A stretch of DNA of 64,000 nt from Rossellomorea vietnamensis. GTDB lineage: Bacteria > Bacillota > Bacilli > Bacillales > Bacillaceae_B. The stretch covers positions 4,288,001 through 4,352,000 of the forward strand of contig NZ_CP104558.1 of NCBI RefSeq assembly GCF_025398035.1, given 5' to 3'. The notes under the pieces were generated by a model that worked only from the letters and a program-made list of their open reading frames with translations, was not told where the DNA came from and searched no databases. Every line of letters starts with the position of its first letter. The first letter of the stretch is position 1. Both the position numbers and the translations under genes were made by a program. Of this stretch, positions 51,351 to 61,099 are shown in pieces.

Positions 51351-51641
51351 ATGGAACACGGAGAAAAGCAAATTACAGTAGTTGACGAACAAGGAAATGA
51401 GCAATTATGCGAGGTCCTTTTCACATTTGAATCAGATAAATTCAATAAATCGTATGTCCTTTACTATCCGCTTGGTGCAGATGAGAACGATGAAGAAGAA
51501 ATCGAAATTCATGCATCTGCATTCATGCCTGGTGACGAAGGTCAGGAAGGCGAATTAAAGCCGATTGAAACAGAAGAAGAGTGGGACATGATCGAAGAAA
51601 TGTTAAACACTTTCCTTGATGAAGAAGAAGACACTGAATAA
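51351..51641 (+). CDS. yrzB: DUF1292 protein (YrzB)
   Basis: The 96-aa acidic protein has the family pattern [21 protein letters not shown] and YVLYYPL, and an acidic end (DEEEDTE). Function unknown. ATG 51351 is 7 nt behind tgaggtga; ATG 51345 sits too close. Last gene of the alaS-led cluster before a terminator. Confidence 0.9.
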   Translation: MEHGEKQITVVDEQGNEQLCEVLFTFESDKFNKSYVLYYPLGADENDEEEIEIHASAFMPGDEGQEGELKPIETEEEWDMIEEMLNTFLDEEEDTE

Positions 51642-51661
51642 GCATTCGTCATAGGACTGTA

Positions 51662-51720
51662 TGAAACAGGGACCGCAAAAAGGGACAAAAAATTCACCCT
51701 TTTTGCAGGTCCCTGTTTCA
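51662..51720 (+). terminator. Long hairpin terminator after yrzB
   Basis: tgaaacagggacc pairs with ggtccctgtttca and inside it gcaaaaaggg pairs with ccctttttgc. The downstream T run is short, so termination efficiency is uncertain. Confidence 0.75.
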
Positions 51721-51804
51721 CTTTGTGCAAAATATTGTATAATAGTGGAGATGATGTCGAATTACGCATGACGGATAGCCCGCTTTTTTGCTCGAAGGGG
51801 GGAA

Positions 51805-52947
51805 ATGAAAGCGTTGGAAGAAAAGAAAAAGATAAAAGAGACACTTATGAAGAAATTGCTTGAAAGGCAAGAGGAGGCCAAAGTCATTAGAAAAGTAGTA
51901 GGACTTGTCATTCTTTGTCTTGTCATTATCATAGGGGGAACGGCCATTGGAGGCTACCTTTATGTGAATTCTGCCCTGAAACCGGTTGACCCTGATAATA
52001 CGAAAACGGTGAAAGTGGACATTCCCATTGGCTCCGGGGTATCGAGTATTGGAAAGATCCTGGAGGACAAAGGGATCGTTAAGAATTCAACGGTCTTTAA
52101 ATATTACGTGAAATTCAATAACGAAGCAGGGTTCCAGGCAGGTTCTTATGATTTGACGCCTTCCATGACCTTGAATGAAATCGTCAACAGCTTGAAGACT
52201 GGAAAGGTCATGAGGAAAGCAGAATTTAAGATTACCATTCCAGAGGGACTTCAATTAGATCAGATCGCAGAGATCATCGCTGAAAAGTCCCCATATAAAA
52301 AAGATGAGATTGAAAAGAAACTAAACGATAAGAAATGGCTCGAGCAATTAAAAGAGGAATATCCGGAATTGATAACAGATGAAATCTTCAAGAAAGAAAT
52401 CAAACGACCGCTGGAAGGATATCTTTATCCTGCGACGTATCCTTTCTATGAAAAGAAGCCATCTTTAGACACAATCCTAAAGAAGATGATCGCGCAAACG
52501 AATGAAGTATTGGCTCAATACCAGGAAGCCATGGCAGCAAACGATTATACGCCACATGAGCTCCTCACCCTTTCTTCCCTGATCGAGGAAGAAGCGACGG
52601 AAAAAGCGGACAGAGGGAAAATTTCAAGTGTGTTCTATAATCGTATGGAAGAAGGAATGCCCCTTCAGACAGATCCGACGGTCCTATATGCTTTAGGTAA
52701 GCATAAAGACAAAACCGTATATAAAGATCTTGAAGTGGAATCGCCTTATAACACGTACCAGGTGAAGGGATTGCCGCCTGGTCCGATTGCGAATGCGGGC
52801 TTGTCTTCAATCGAAGCCGCCCTGCAGCCTGAGGATACAGAGTATTATTATTTCCTGGCTGCTTCCAACGGCTCGGTATACTATTCCGAAACACTGGATG
52901 AACATAACGAGAAAAAAGCAAAATATATTACCAATAAAGAAGAATAG
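51805..52947 (+). CDS. mltG: Endolytic murein transglycosylase MltG (YrrL)
   Basis: The 380-aa membrane-anchored enzyme cuts nascent glycan strands and sets their length. It shows a basic cytoplasmic start, one transmembrane helix (VVGLVILCLVIIIGGTAIGG), a LysM-like part and the YceG domain with catalytic Glu in LSSLIEEEATEKADRGKISSVFYNR and the ends LQTDPTVLYALG and GLPPGPIANAG. ATG 51805 is behind aaggggggaa. An upstream TATAAT (51738) suggests its own promoter. Confidence 0.95.
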   Translation: MKALEEKKKIKETLMKKLLERQEEAKVIRKVVGLVILCLVIIIGGTAIGGYLYVNSALKPVDPDNTKTVKVDIPIGSGVSSIGKILEDKGIVKNSTVFKYYVKFNNEAGFQAGSYDLTPSMTLNEIVNSLKTGKVMRKAEFKITIPEGLQLDQIAEIIAEKSPYKKDEIEKKLNDKKWLEQLKEEYPELITDEIFKKEIKRPLEGYLYPATYPFYEKKPSLDTILKKMIAQTNEVLAQYQEAMAANDYTPHELLTLSSLIEEEATEKADRGKISSVFYNRMEEGMPLQTDPTVLYALGKHKDKTVYKDLEVESPYNTYQVKGLPPGPIANAGLSSIEAALQPEDTEYYYFLAASNGSVYYSETLDEHNEKKAKYITNKEE

Positions 52948-52953
52948 CACGGT

Positions 52954-52988
52954 GAGAAGAGGAAAGAAACATTCGCTTTCCTCTTCTC
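52954..52988 (+). terminator. Hairpin after mltG
   Basis: A 13-bp perfect stem gagaagaggaaag/ctttcctcttctc with no real T run. A second weaker candidate, agaaagc/gctttct with T-rich tail, lies at 53052-53080. Confidence 0.55.
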
Positions 52989-53139
52989 TGTGTGGTAAAA
53001 TAGTACAAGTTATTTTTATATACGGGCGTTATCTTGATGAACGTGTGAAGTAGAAAGCTCATTGTGGCTTTCTTCTTTTCATGTTAAGAAAGAAGCGTTA
53101 CACAGACACCATTTATGAACATGATCGTGAGGTTTATAT

Positions 53140-53787
53140 ATGAACGAACAAGTGATTGGCTATATAGAATCAATCGTGAAAGGACGTCCGGCCCTGATTT
53201 CCGAGATGGAGCAATATGCAGTGGAACACAATGTTCCCATCATGGAACTGGTCGGTATCGAAGCCCTCCTGGGGATGTTGCGGATCCAACAGCCGAAAGT
53301 GATCCTTGAGATCGGGACGGCCATCGGATATTCTGCCCTCCGCATGGCGGGGGCACTTCAAGAGGCGACGGTCGTCACCCTTGAGCGGGATGAAGAAAGA
53401 TTCGAAGCAGCACAGGGGTTCCTCTCCCGTTCTGAAGATGGCAAAAGGGTCGTCACCCTGTTCGGTGATGCATTGGAGCTTGCCGAGGAAGTGAAAAAGC
53501 ACGGACCATATGATGCTATCTTTATCGATGCTGCCAAAGGTCAGTACCTTAAATTCTTTGAACTATACTCCGGTATGTTGTCAGAAAACGGCGTCGTTTA
53601 CTCGGATAATGTCCTATTCAAAGGACTGGTTGCAGAGGAACACGTCGAACAGAAACGAATCCGGAACATGGTCAAGAAGCTGCAGAATTATAATGCATGG
53701 CTAATGAATCATGAAGAGTTCGATACAAGTATTTTACCTGTCGGTGACGGAATCGCCATCAGTAAAAAAAGAGGTGAACAACGATGA
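53140..53787 (+). CDS. trmR: tRNA 5-hydroxyuridine methyltransferase TrmR (YrrM)
   Basis: This 215-aa SAM-dependent O-methyltransferase of the catechol-OMT-like family converts 5-hydroxyuridine-34 to 5-methoxyuridine in tRNA. SAM motif I is VILEIGTAIGYSALRMA, motif II VVTLERDEERF, and the metal site FIDAAKGQY and VYSDNVLFKG. Its end overlaps the next gene by 4 bp, and the two U32 genes behind make the hydroxylated substrate, so the three form one pathway unit. Confidence 0.92.
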   Translation: MNEQVIGYIESIVKGRPALISEMEQYAVEHNVPIMELVGIEALLGMLRIQQPKVILEIGTAIGYSALRMAGALQEATVVTLERDEERFEAAQGFLSRSEDGKRVVTLFGDALELAEEVKKHGPYDAIFIDAAKGQYLKFFELYSGMLSENGVVYSDNVLFKGLVAEEHVEQKRIRNMVKKLQNYNAWLMNHEEFDTSILPVGDGIAISKKRGEQR

Positions 53788-54713
53788 AAAAGCCGGAACT
53801 TCTTGTGACCCCTGCCTCTGTATCCGATATTGAATCATTGGCATCTGCAGGTGCCGATGCCTTCATGATCGGTGAAGAGCGATACGGCCTGAGGCTTGCC
53901 GGGGAGTTCTCAAGGGAAGATGTAGGAGAAGCCATCAAAGTCGCCCACAAGCACGATAAGAAAGTATATGTGGCGATGAATGCCCTCTTTCATAATGATA
54001 AAATCGCTGAACTCGATGACTATATTGCATTTCTTAAAGAGCAAGGGGCGGACGCCATTGTTTTCGGTGATCCCGCCGTATTGATGGCTGCACGTGAAGT
54101 GGCACCGGAGATGAAGCTCCATTGGAATACGGAAACGACGGCCACCAATTGGTACACCTGTAATTATTGGGGCAGAAAAGGAGCGAAGCGTGCAGTGCTC
54201 GCCCGGGAATTAAGTATGGATAGCATTATCGAAATGAAGGAAAATGCAGAGGTCGAAATCGAGGTGCAGGTGCATGGAATGACCTGTATGTTCCAATCCA
54301 AACGCTCATTGCTCGGGAATTATTTTGAATATCAAGGCAAAGTGATGGAAATCGAAAATCGGAAAGAACAGCGCAATATGTTCCTTCACGATGAGGAGCG
54401 TCACAATAAGTATCCTATCTTTGAAGATGGGAACGGCACGCACATCATGAGCCCGAATGATATGTGCATCATTGATGAGCTTGGTGAAATGATGGAAGCG
54501 GGTGTCGACTCCTTCAAAATCGATGGAGTGATGAAGTCTTCTGAATATATCCTGGAAGTGACGAAACTGTATCGTAACGCCATGGATTTATGCGCAGAAG
54601 ATGAAGAACGATATGAGGAACAGAAAGATGAGTTTCTGGAAGAAGCGAAAAGCCTGCAGCCGGATAATCGTCCGTTGGATACTGGATTTTTCTTTAAAGA
54701 AACGGTGTATTAA
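53784..54713 (+). CDS. trhP1: U32-family tRNA U34 hydroxylation protein (YrrN/TrhP1)
   Basis: The 309-aa protein of the peptidase U32 family starts KPELLVTPASVSDIESLASAGADAF and has GDPAVLMAAREV and DSFKIDGVMKSSEY. U32 family members YrrN and YrrO form prephenate-dependent 5-hydroxyuridine at wobble position 34 in B. subtilis; the peptidase label is historical. It is shorter than its partner at 54744 and carries fewer cysteines. It overlaps trmR by 4 bp. Confidence 0.88.
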   Translation: MKKPELLVTPASVSDIESLASAGADAFMIGEERYGLRLAGEFSREDVGEAIKVAHKHDKKVYVAMNALFHNDKIAELDDYIAFLKEQGADAIVFGDPAVLMAAREVAPEMKLHWNTETTATNWYTCNYWGRKGAKRAVLARELSMDSIIEMKENAEVEIEVQVHGMTCMFQSKRSLLGNYFEYQGKVMEIENRKEQRNMFLHDEERHNKYPIFEDGNGTHIMSPNDMCIIDELGEMMEAGVDSFKIDGVMKSSEYILEVTKLYRNAMDLCAEDEERYEEQKDEFLEEAKSLQPDNRPLDTGFFFKETVY

Positions 54714-54743
54714 GAACGAGAGATTGATCAGAACGGAGGAGTT

Positions 54744-56024
54744 ATGATGACCACGGTTGTAAAAAAACCGATTTCAAAGGTTGTAGACGGGAAGCGTGTC
54801 ATTGTGAAGAAACCTGAATTACTGGCTCCTGCCGGTAATCTGGAAAAGTTGAAGATCGCGGTCCATTATGGGGCAGATGCCGTCTATATCGGCGGGCAGG
54901 AATATGGACTGCGTTCAAATGCCGGTAATTTCACCTTTGAAGATATGAAAGAAGGCGTGGAGTTCGCCCGGAAATATGGTGCAAAGATCTATGTCACCAC
55001 GAATATCTATGCCCATAATGAGAACATGGATGGTCTTGAAGATTATCTTCGTGGACTTGGGGAAGCGGGAGTAGCGGGGATCATTGTCGCAGACCCCCTT
55101 ATCATTGAAACATGCAGAAGGGTTGCCCCTAATGTAGAGGTGCACTTAAGTACACAGCAGTCCCTTTCAAACTGGAAAGCCGTCCAATTCTGGAAAGAAG
55201 AAGGACTGGACCGGGTGGTGCTTGCCCGTGAAGCAAGCGGCAAAGAAATCCAGGAAATGAAAGAGAAAGTGGATATAGAGATTGAGACCTTCATTCATGG
55301 AGCGATGTGCATCGCCTACTCCGGTCGTTGTACATTAAGCAACCATATGACCGCGAGAGATTCAAATCGCGGCGGCTGCTGTCAGTCATGCCGCTGGGAC
55401 TATGATTTATATGAAATGAATGAAGACGGGGAAAATGCCCTTTATGATAAAGAAGATGCACCTTTCGCCATGAGTCCGAAAGATTTGAAGCTTGTCGAAT
55501 CCATCCCTGGAATGATCGAATTGGGGATCGACAGTCTGAAGATTGAAGGACGGATGAAGTCCATTCACTATGTGGCTACTGTCGTAAGTGTGTACCGCAA
55601 AGTGATCGATGAATATTGTAAAGACCCGGAAAACTTCAAGATCCAGAAGGAATGGCTCGAGGAGCTTGAGAAGTGCGCAAATCGTGAAACGGCCCCGGCG
55701 TTCTTTGAAGGGGTACCCGGATTCAAGGAGCAGATGTTCGGAGTCCACAACAAGAAGAATACAAATTATGAATTTGTCGGACTCGTATTGGACTACGACG
55801 AAAACACCCAGATCGTCACCTTGCAGCAACGGAACCATTTTAGAGCCGGACAGGAAGTAGAGTTTTTCGGTCCTGAAATCTCCAATTTTACGCAGGTTAT
55901 CGAAAAGATGTGGGATGAGCGCGGGAATGAGCTTGACGTTGCCCGTCACCCGTTACAAATTGTGAAATTCAAGGTGCATCAGAGGGTTTATCCCCATAAC
56001 ATGATGCGAAAGGAGAACATCTAA
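54744..56024 (+). CDS. trhP2: U32-family tRNA U34 hydroxylation protein (YrrO/TrhP2)
   Basis: The 426-aa protein contains the complete U32 signature: [43 protein letters not shown], the cysteine cluster [13 protein letters not shown] and [11 protein letters not shown], then a C-terminal beta domain. Four cysteines probably bind an iron-sulfur cluster. It is the partner of the gene at 53784. ATG 54744 and 54747 both follow ggaggag. Confidence 0.9.
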   Translation: MMTTVVKKPISKVVDGKRVIVKKPELLAPAGNLEKLKIAVHYGADAVYIGGQEYGLRSNAGNFTFEDMKEGVEFARKYGAKIYVTTNIYAHNENMDGLEDYLRGLGEAGVAGIIVADPLIIETCRRVAPNVEVHLSTQQSLSNWKAVQFWKEEGLDRVVLAREASGKEIQEMKEKVDIEIETFIHGAMCIAYSGRCTLSNHMTARDSNRGGCCQSCRWDYDLYEMNEDGENALYDKEDAPFAMSPKDLKLVESIPGMIELGIDSLKIEGRMKSIHYVATVVSVYRKVIDEYCKDPENFKIQKEWLEELEKCANRETAPAFFEGVPGFKEQMFGVHNKKNTNYEFVGLVLDYDENTQIVTLQQRNHFRAGQEVEFFGPEISNFTQVIEKMWDERGNELDVARHPLQIVKFKVHQRVYPHNMMRKENI

Positions 56025-56029
56025 TACTT

Positions 56030-56665
56030 ATGAAGCAGAAACCCGTTGTGATCGGTGTAGCAGGAGGATCCGGCTCTGGGAAGACGAGCGTCACCAAAGC
56101 CATTTATGAGCAATTCCAAGGTCATTCCATCTTAATGCTGCAGCAGGATTATTATTATAAAGATCAATCGAATCTACCATTTGAGGAACGGTTGAAAACC
56201 AATTATGATCACCCATTAGCCTTCGATAATGATTTGTTGATTCAACATTTGCACGGTCTATTGGATCATCAGCCCGTCAATAAGCCGGTGTATGATTATA
56301 AAATGCACACCCGCTCGGATGATACAATCCTCGTTGAACCGAAAGATGTGATTATTTTAGAGGGAATTTTAGTATTAGAAGATGAAAGATTGCGTAACTT
56401 AATGGATATTAAGCTTTACGTAGATACAGATGCGGATCTTCGGATCATCAGAAGGATGCTTCGCGACATTAAAGAGCGCGGACGTTCCATCGATTCCGTC
56501 ATCGATCAATACATTACGGTCGTCCGTCCGATGCATAATCAATTCATCGAACCGACGAAGCGATATGCCGATGTGATCATCCCTGAAGGCGGTCATAATC
56601 ACGTGGCAATCGATTTAATGGTAACAAAAATTCAAACAATTCTTGAACAAAAGTCATTTTTGTAA
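56030..56665 (+). CDS. udk: Uridine kinase
   Basis: The 211-aa pyrimidine salvage enzyme phosphorylates uridine and cytidine. Walker A is [17 protein letters not shown]; other marks are [16 protein letters not shown], the substrate segment [10 protein letters not shown] and [12 protein letters not shown]. It begins 5 bp after the U32 gene. The ribosome site (aaaggag) is about 14 nt upstream, rather far. Confidence 0.96.
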   Translation: MKQKPVVIGVAGGSGSGKTSVTKAIYEQFQGHSILMLQQDYYYKDQSNLPFEERLKTNYDHPLAFDNDLLIQHLHGLLDHQPVNKPVYDYKMHTRSDDTILVEPKDVIILEGILVLEDERLRNLMDIKLYVDTDADLRIIRRMLRDIKERGRSIDSVIDQYITVVRPMHNQFIEPTKRYADVIIPEGGHNHVAIDLMVTKIQTILEQKSFL

Positions 56666-56727
56666 TACGATAGCATAGATAAAGACATATAGGCGAAGGT
56701 TACCATTTCCCACATTGTAAAGAAGCA

Positions 56728-56763
56728 GGGAATGGAGGGAGAAGAAATTCTCCCTCCATTCCC
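56728..56763 (+). other. 15-bp perfect hairpin between udk and greA
   Basis: gggaatggagggaga (56728-56742) pairs with its complement (56749-56763), loop agaaat. The following sequence is ctcccttta, without a proper T run. It may stop udk transcripts or act in the greA leader. Confidence 0.6.
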
Positions 56764-56836
56764 TCCCTTTACATACGCAGCACATTTACATATAGAGCAC
56801 GGGAAGCTCTTAGATAGAAAAGGAGTGAAGAGGGTC

Positions 56837-57313
56837 ATGAGTACAGAAAAAGTATTTCCTATGACAGCAGAAGGTAAAGAGAAGTTAGAAAAAGAACTGG
56901 AGAATTTGAAAACGGTTAAACGTAAAGAAGTCGTCGAGCGCATCAAGATCGCCCGCAGCTTCGGGGATTTATCGGAGAACTCTGAATACGATGCAGCAAA
57001 AGATGAACAAGCATTCGTTGAAGGACGTATTTCCACTTTAGAGAATATGATTCGCAATGCGAAGATCATTCAAGAAAATGATATGAATTCAGATACAGTT
57101 CAATTAGGTAAAAAAGTGACGTTCGTAGAATTGCCGGACGGAGACAAAGAAACATACACAATCGTCGGTAGTGCAGAAGCGGATCCATTTGAAGGAAAGA
57201 TTTCAAATGATTCACCAATCGCGAAAAGCCTTCTTGGGCATAAAGTAGGCGCTGAAGTGAATGTTCAGACTCCAGGCGGGGAAATGAGCGTCAAGATTGT
57301 AGAAGTAAGCTGA
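56837..57313 (+). CDS. greA: Transcription elongation factor GreA
   Basis: The 158-aa protein rescues backtracked RNA polymerase by inducing transcript cleavage. The N-terminal coiled coil ([25 protein letters not shown]) carries the acidic tip [16 protein letters not shown]; the C-terminal FKBP-like domain includes [19 protein letters not shown] [17 protein letters not shown] 56837 ([10 protein letters not shown]) is the family start. The frame is open to 56732 across the hairpin, but without likeness. Confidence 0.96.
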   Translation: MSTEKVFPMTAEGKEKLEKELENLKTVKRKEVVERIKIARSFGDLSENSEYDAAKDEQAFVEGRISTLENMIRNAKIIQENDMNSDTVQLGKKVTFVELPDGDKETYTIVGSAEADPFEGKISNDSPIAKSLLGHKVGAEVNVQTPGGEMSVKIVEVS

Positions 57314-57321
57314 TCACCCGG

Positions 57322-57356
57322 GAAGAGGCTCTAATTTAGAGCCTCTTCTTTTTTTA
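57322..57356 (+). terminator. Intrinsic terminator of greA
   Basis: gaagaggctcta pairs with tagagcctcttc, then T7. Confidence 0.92.
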
Positions 57357-57403
57357 TGATTAATTCGTATAAAACTCGTCAACAATGGGGACGAGGTGAC
57401 AAA

Positions 57404-59161
57404 ATGAAACAGAAACGAATCAGGCTGTTCAGTATCGTCTTATTACTTGCTCTCTCTGGACTTTCAGGGAGATTGATGCAATTGCAATTATTCCAGACTG
57501 AATCCTATTCCAAACATAAAATCAATCTTCTTGAAGAAAGTGTCGCTCAACGTACTCAAGCATTGGTGATCGATGAAGGCAGGGGGGAATTTCTCGATCG
57601 GAATGGTGAACCCCTTACGTATACAGAAAAAAATGTCCTGGTCCTTTTTCCATTTCTCAAACAACTGGATTGGCCGGTGGACAAAGTGGCAGAGATCCTT
57701 CATGTTCCTCAAGAGACGATCCGGACGAAAGTAGAGGAAGCGAAAGGGCCGATCGTTTTCGGCGGGAAAGAGCCCTTAAGGCTTTCGGAAGAACAGATGA
57801 AGGAAATTAATTCTCTTGAAATACAGGGAGTGTTCGCCCTTACGAAAAAGTATAAAAGCGACGAAGTGCCAGCTTCCCAGCTGATAGGGGTCACGGGGGA
57901 AAATACAGACGTATTCCACGAACGCTACCCTGATAAAGTGAAGGGCGCCAATCAGAAAATCGGGGTGTCCGGACTTCAGGAGAGCTTTGATGAGTGGCTG
58001 GTCGCAGAAGAGGAAGCGAAACTGATCTATCATGTCGATGCAAGGGGAGGCCCATTGTTCGGGGTGGATGTAAAGTATCTGGCACCAGCCAACCCCTTTT
58101 ACCCCCTGAATGTGAAAACGACCATCGATAGAAGGATGCAGGAGGCACTGGAAGAAGTGGCGGATACCTACAATATTCAAAAAGGGGGGCTGCTGCTCCT
58201 GGATATTGAAAAGAGTGAAATACTTGCCAGCGTATCAAGACCTGCCATGAAAAGCCGGGACCCATTCAGTGGAGGGGCGGGAAATCTCATGCTGAAAGCG
58301 CTGATCCCCGGTTCTGTATTTAAGACCGTCGTCGCAGCTGCAGCCATGGATGAAGGGCTGGTGGATGAACGCAGGCTTTTCCCTTGTGATGAAGATATCC
58401 GTGGCGAGGCAGCCGAAAAGCCTCACGGAAACATTAATATTAAGACAAGCATAGCCGTCAGCTGTAACCGCACATTTGCGGATCTGGCTAAAGAGCTGAC
58501 AGAGAAAGATGACCACCTGCTCGATGAGTATGCAGAAAAGGTCGGACTGATCGGTGACATTGCATGGAAAGGCAATGTCTTTCATTACGAAAGCTTTCCC
58601 CAGCTTCAGGTGAGTGAAGGAAGGATCTTCGCCTCAGACGGAGACAGGGCTGAACCTAAACTTGTTGCCCAAACAGGTATCGGGCAACAAGAAGTCCGCG
58701 TCACCCCACTCGGCATCGCCAATATGATGGCCACGATTGCCAGGGGGGGAGAGAAATTTCAGGTGAGTGCCGTCTCTTCCGTGCAGTATCAAAATGGAAC
58801 CAACATGTTTTCCTTCCCTAGACAGAAGGTCGAGGGTGAGACGATCACCCCTTTCACGGCCATGAAGCTTCAGCAGTACCTGCGGGGTGTGGTGAACTCC
58901 CCGGAAGGTACGGCACCCTATTTGCAAAACGCGGCCTATACCATCGCCGGGAAGACTGGAACCGCACAGACAGGGAATTACAGGGGAGAAAGAGTGAAAG
59001 CAAACGAATTATATAATAAATGGTTCGCAGGCTACTTTCCCTTCGAAGATCCCAAATACGCTTTGGTGGCCGTCAACATGGACGTGACCATAGGCGAAGG
59101 GGGAATTTACCCGATCTTCAAGGACAGCGTCGATGCTGTCTACCGGCTTGATCATGAGTAG
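57404..59161 (+). CDS. pbpI: Class B penicillin-binding protein PBP4b (PbpI/YrrR)
   Basis: This 585-aa peptidoglycan transpeptidase is anchored by one N-terminal helix (LFSIVLLLALSGLSGRLMQLQ). The PBP dimer region follows (RGEFLDRNGEPL); the transpeptidase domain shows S-x-x-K in PGSVFKTV, S-x-N in AVSCNRTF and the KTGTAQT box. Length and position behind greA match B. subtilis PbpI. ATG 57404 is behind gaggtgac; ATG 57356 is in frame but lies inside the terminator. Confidence 0.92.
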   Translation: MKQKRIRLFSIVLLLALSGLSGRLMQLQLFQTESYSKHKINLLEESVAQRTQALVIDEGRGEFLDRNGEPLTYTEKNVLVLFPFLKQLDWPVDKVAEILHVPQETIRTKVEEAKGPIVFGGKEPLRLSEEQMKEINSLEIQGVFALTKKYKSDEVPASQLIGVTGENTDVFHERYPDKVKGANQKIGVSGLQESFDEWLVAEEEAKLIYHVDARGGPLFGVDVKYLAPANPFYPLNVKTTIDRRMQEALEEVADTYNIQKGGLLLLDIEKSEILASVSRPAMKSRDPFSGGAGNLMLKALIPGSVFKTVVAAAAMDEGLVDERRLFPCDEDIRGEAAEKPHGNINIKTSIAVSCNRTFADLAKELTEKDDHLLDEYAEKVGLIGDIAWKGNVFHYESFPQLQVSEGRIFASDGDRAEPKLVAQTGIGQQEVRVTPLGIANMMATIARGGEKFQVSAVSSVQYQNGTNMFSFPRQKVEGETITPFTAMKLQQYLRGVVNSPEGTAPYLQNAAYTIAGKTGTAQTGNYRGERVKANELYNKWFAGYFPFEDPKYALVAVNMDVTIGEGGIYPIFKDSVDAVYRLDHE

Positions 59162-59290
59162 AAGAGATGTCCCGTGAGTTCTGTGACCTTTTTCCCTTTA
59201 TAGCTGAATCATCCCGGGATGGATAATGTTTCGCTTTATTCTTTTCCTCTTATCATGTTAAAATGTTTAGGATAATAGGGAGGGAACAAA

Positions 59291-60001
59291 ATGGCGAAAT
59301 ACCAATCTCGATTAGACAAACGATCTAAAAAGAATACTAATAAACTGTTAAACATAATGATTGCAATCGTACTTCTATTAATTGTCGTGGTGGGAGGCAC
59401 CATCGTACTTGGAGGCGGCGACGAAAAGGCAACAACAGACGCCCCGAAGAATTCAGAAACCAAGGGCGCTGACAAGAGCGATAAGGCGACGAAAGAAAAG
59501 GACAACTCCGTTTCCATGGATGACAAAGACGATTCGAAGGATAAAACGGACGATGAACAAAAAGATGAAGACAAGAAGAAAGATGATGAGAAAAAGAAAG
59601 ACGAGTCCTCTGATGAGGAGCAGGATTCTGTCGCATTAGACGGGGAAGACCAAAGTAAGATGAAGGTCGAGGAAAGTGACGACCCCAATGTGGTAAAAAC
59701 GATGGTGCATCCTGACTGGAAGCCGATCGGCACCGAGCAGACAGGTGAACACGTATCTGTCTATGACGAAGGGACGGTCGACTGGCAGGAAAAGATCAAG
59801 GCGACTTCCTACGCTACAGGCATTCCTGAAGGCAATATGACCGTCTGGTGGATGGAAGGGAATGGCGGTCCTCAGAAGTCCATGGCGACCGTAACGGCTA
59901 AAGACACCAAAACCCCTTACCGGGTGTATCTGCAATGGGTCGACGGCAAAGGATGGCAGCCGACGAAAGTGCAGGAATTAAAGGAAAATGATAAAGATTG
60001 A
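59291..60001 (+). CDS. yrrS: YrrS-like membrane protein (DUF1510)
   Basis: The 236-aa protein has a basic start, one transmembrane helix (LLNIMIAIVLLLIVVVGGTIVLGG), an extracytoplasmic linker of about 90 aa made almost only of Lys, Asp, Glu and Ser, and the C-terminal DUF1510 domain (HPDWKPIGTEQTGEHVSVYDEGTVDWQEKI). In B. subtilis yrrS is next to pbpI, as here, which suggests a shared wall function. ATG 59291 follows gggaggg. Confidence 0.9.
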   Translation: MAKYQSRLDKRSKKNTNKLLNIMIAIVLLLIVVVGGTIVLGGGDEKATTDAPKNSETKGADKSDKATKEKDNSVSMDDKDDSKDKTDDEQKDEDKKKDDEKKKDESSDEEQDSVALDGEDQSKMKVEESDDPNVVKTMVHPDWKPIGTEQTGEHVSVYDEGTVDWQEKIKATSYATGIPEGNMTVWWMEGNGGPQKSMATVTAKDTKTPYRVYLQWVDGKGWQPTKVQELKENDKD

Positions 60002-60002
60002 T

Positions 60003-60048
60003 GTATATAAAAAGGCTCTTCCAATCATATGGAAGGGCCTTTTTATAT
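60003..60048. terminator. Bidirectional terminator between yrrS and yrzA
   Basis: atataaaaaggc and cttcca pair with tggaag and gcctttttatat, between convergent genes. Confidence 0.9.
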
Positions 60049-60051
60049 GAA

Positions 60052-60258
60052 TTACTTCTTCACTTTAAAATGAACCACGGCACTATATAATCTTCTGCCG
60101 TTCTCATCGATGGAAACGGAATGATCCACGTGATGGACGGAGAGCATGATGGCTTTATTATGCTGGATCTGTTCGTCTACCTTTTTCTCCAAAGTCCTGA
60201 GATTGTCAGCTTCAAAAAACTCCACTTTATCTTCTATTAAATCGAATGAAATATTCAT
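60052..60258 (-). CDS. yrzA: DUF2536 small protein (YrzA)
   Basis: The 68-aa protein starts MNISFDLIEDKVEFFEADNLRTLEKKV and contains the conserved MLSVHHVDHSV and RLYSAVVHFKVKK. ATG 60258 follows aaggaggt on the minus strand; the longer open frame to 60333 has no site. Function unknown. Its place opposite yrrT is as in B. subtilis. Confidence 0.88.
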   Translation of the reverse strand: MNISFDLIEDKVEFFEADNLRTLEKKVDEQIQHNKAIMLSVHHVDHSVSIDENGRRLYSAVVHFKVKK

Positions 60259-60390
60259 GGTGAACCTCCTTATTATCCGCGATCCGGACAGGCTTTCTCC
60301 CTCTATTTTAGAGCGCCTCCACCCTTTTGACAATGAATTATTGTTGAATTCCTCAGGAGAATATGATAATTTAATAACAGTTTTAAAATT

Positions 60391-60420
60391 AATTCATAGT
60401 ATGTTTATAGGAATTATAAA
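60391..60420 (+). promoter_or_regulatory. Candidate CymR-binding site before yrrT
   Basis: The segment ends in TATAGGAATTATAAA (60406-60420), close to the CymR box core (GGAATT inside an A/T-rich palindrome), and spans a possible -10 (TAGTAT at 60397). The operon behind it is the classical CymR target in B. subtilis. The -35 is poor. Confidence 0.5.
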
Positions 60421-60445
60421 CTTAATGCAGCTGAGGTGCTGAACC

Positions 60446-61084
60446 ATGGGTAGAGAATTTTTGGATCTGTTCGGTGACTGGGCAGATTCGTATGATGATA
60501 CAGTGACAGGAAAAGATGTGGAATATCAAGCCGTATTCGAACACTATGATACGATTCTTGACGGGGTGGTCGCCCGTTCAAAGGGGAAGGTGGTCGAGTT
60601 TGGACCCGGTACAGGGAATTTAACCAAGAAGCTATTGGATGCGGGACTCGAGGTCATTCCCTATGAACCCTCTCCTGAAATGAGAGCGATTGGAATGCAG
60701 AAGCTTGGTGATCGGGTCACATTCCGGGACGGCGACTTTCTGGATTTTTCGTTAGAGGGAAAAGCTGATTCCATTGTTAGCTCTTACGCATTTCATCATT
60801 TAACCGATGAAGAAAAGGGAAAAGCTTTCGGCATCTATGGAAAGCTTCTAGTACAAGGTGGTAAAATAGTATTTGCTGATACAATGTTTGAGACCGATCA
60901 GCATCATCAAGCCGCCATATCCCAAGCGATCAAGAAAGAGTATGTCAATCTGGCTGAAGATTTAAAACGGGAATATTACACGACTCTCGAAGTGTTAAGG
61001 GAGCTTTTGCGTGAGAATGGGTTTTCCGTACAGTTTCAGCAAGTGAATACATTTGTGTGGATCATGGAGGCGACTAAACAGTAG
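60446..61084 (+). CDS. yrrT: Class I SAM-dependent methyltransferase YrrT
   Basis: The 212-aa methyltransferase has SAM motif I VVEFGPGTGNLTKKLL, then VIPYEPSPEMRAIGMQ and IVSSYAFHHLTDEEK. In B. subtilis it heads the methionine-to-cysteine operon (yrrT-mtnN-mccA-mccB). The substrate is not established; it would make S-adenosylhomocysteine that MtnN can process. ATG 60446 is behind gaggtg. Confidence 0.9.
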   Translation: MGREFLDLFGDWADSYDDTVTGKDVEYQAVFEHYDTILDGVVARSKGKVVEFGPGTGNLTKKLLDAGLEVIPYEPSPEMRAIGMQKLGDRVTFRDGDFLDFSLEGKADSIVSSYAFHHLTDEEKGKAFGIYGKLLVQGGKIVFADTMFETDQHHQAAISQAIKKEYVNLAEDLKREYYTTLEVLRELLRENGFSVQFQQVNTFVWIMEATKQ

Positions 61085-61099
61085 AAAGAGGTTTTAGCA

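Noticed and set aside
56732..56836. 35-residue N-terminal extension of GreA
   Set aside because: It translates through the hairpin 56728-56763, and GreA homologues start at MSTEKVF-like sequence.
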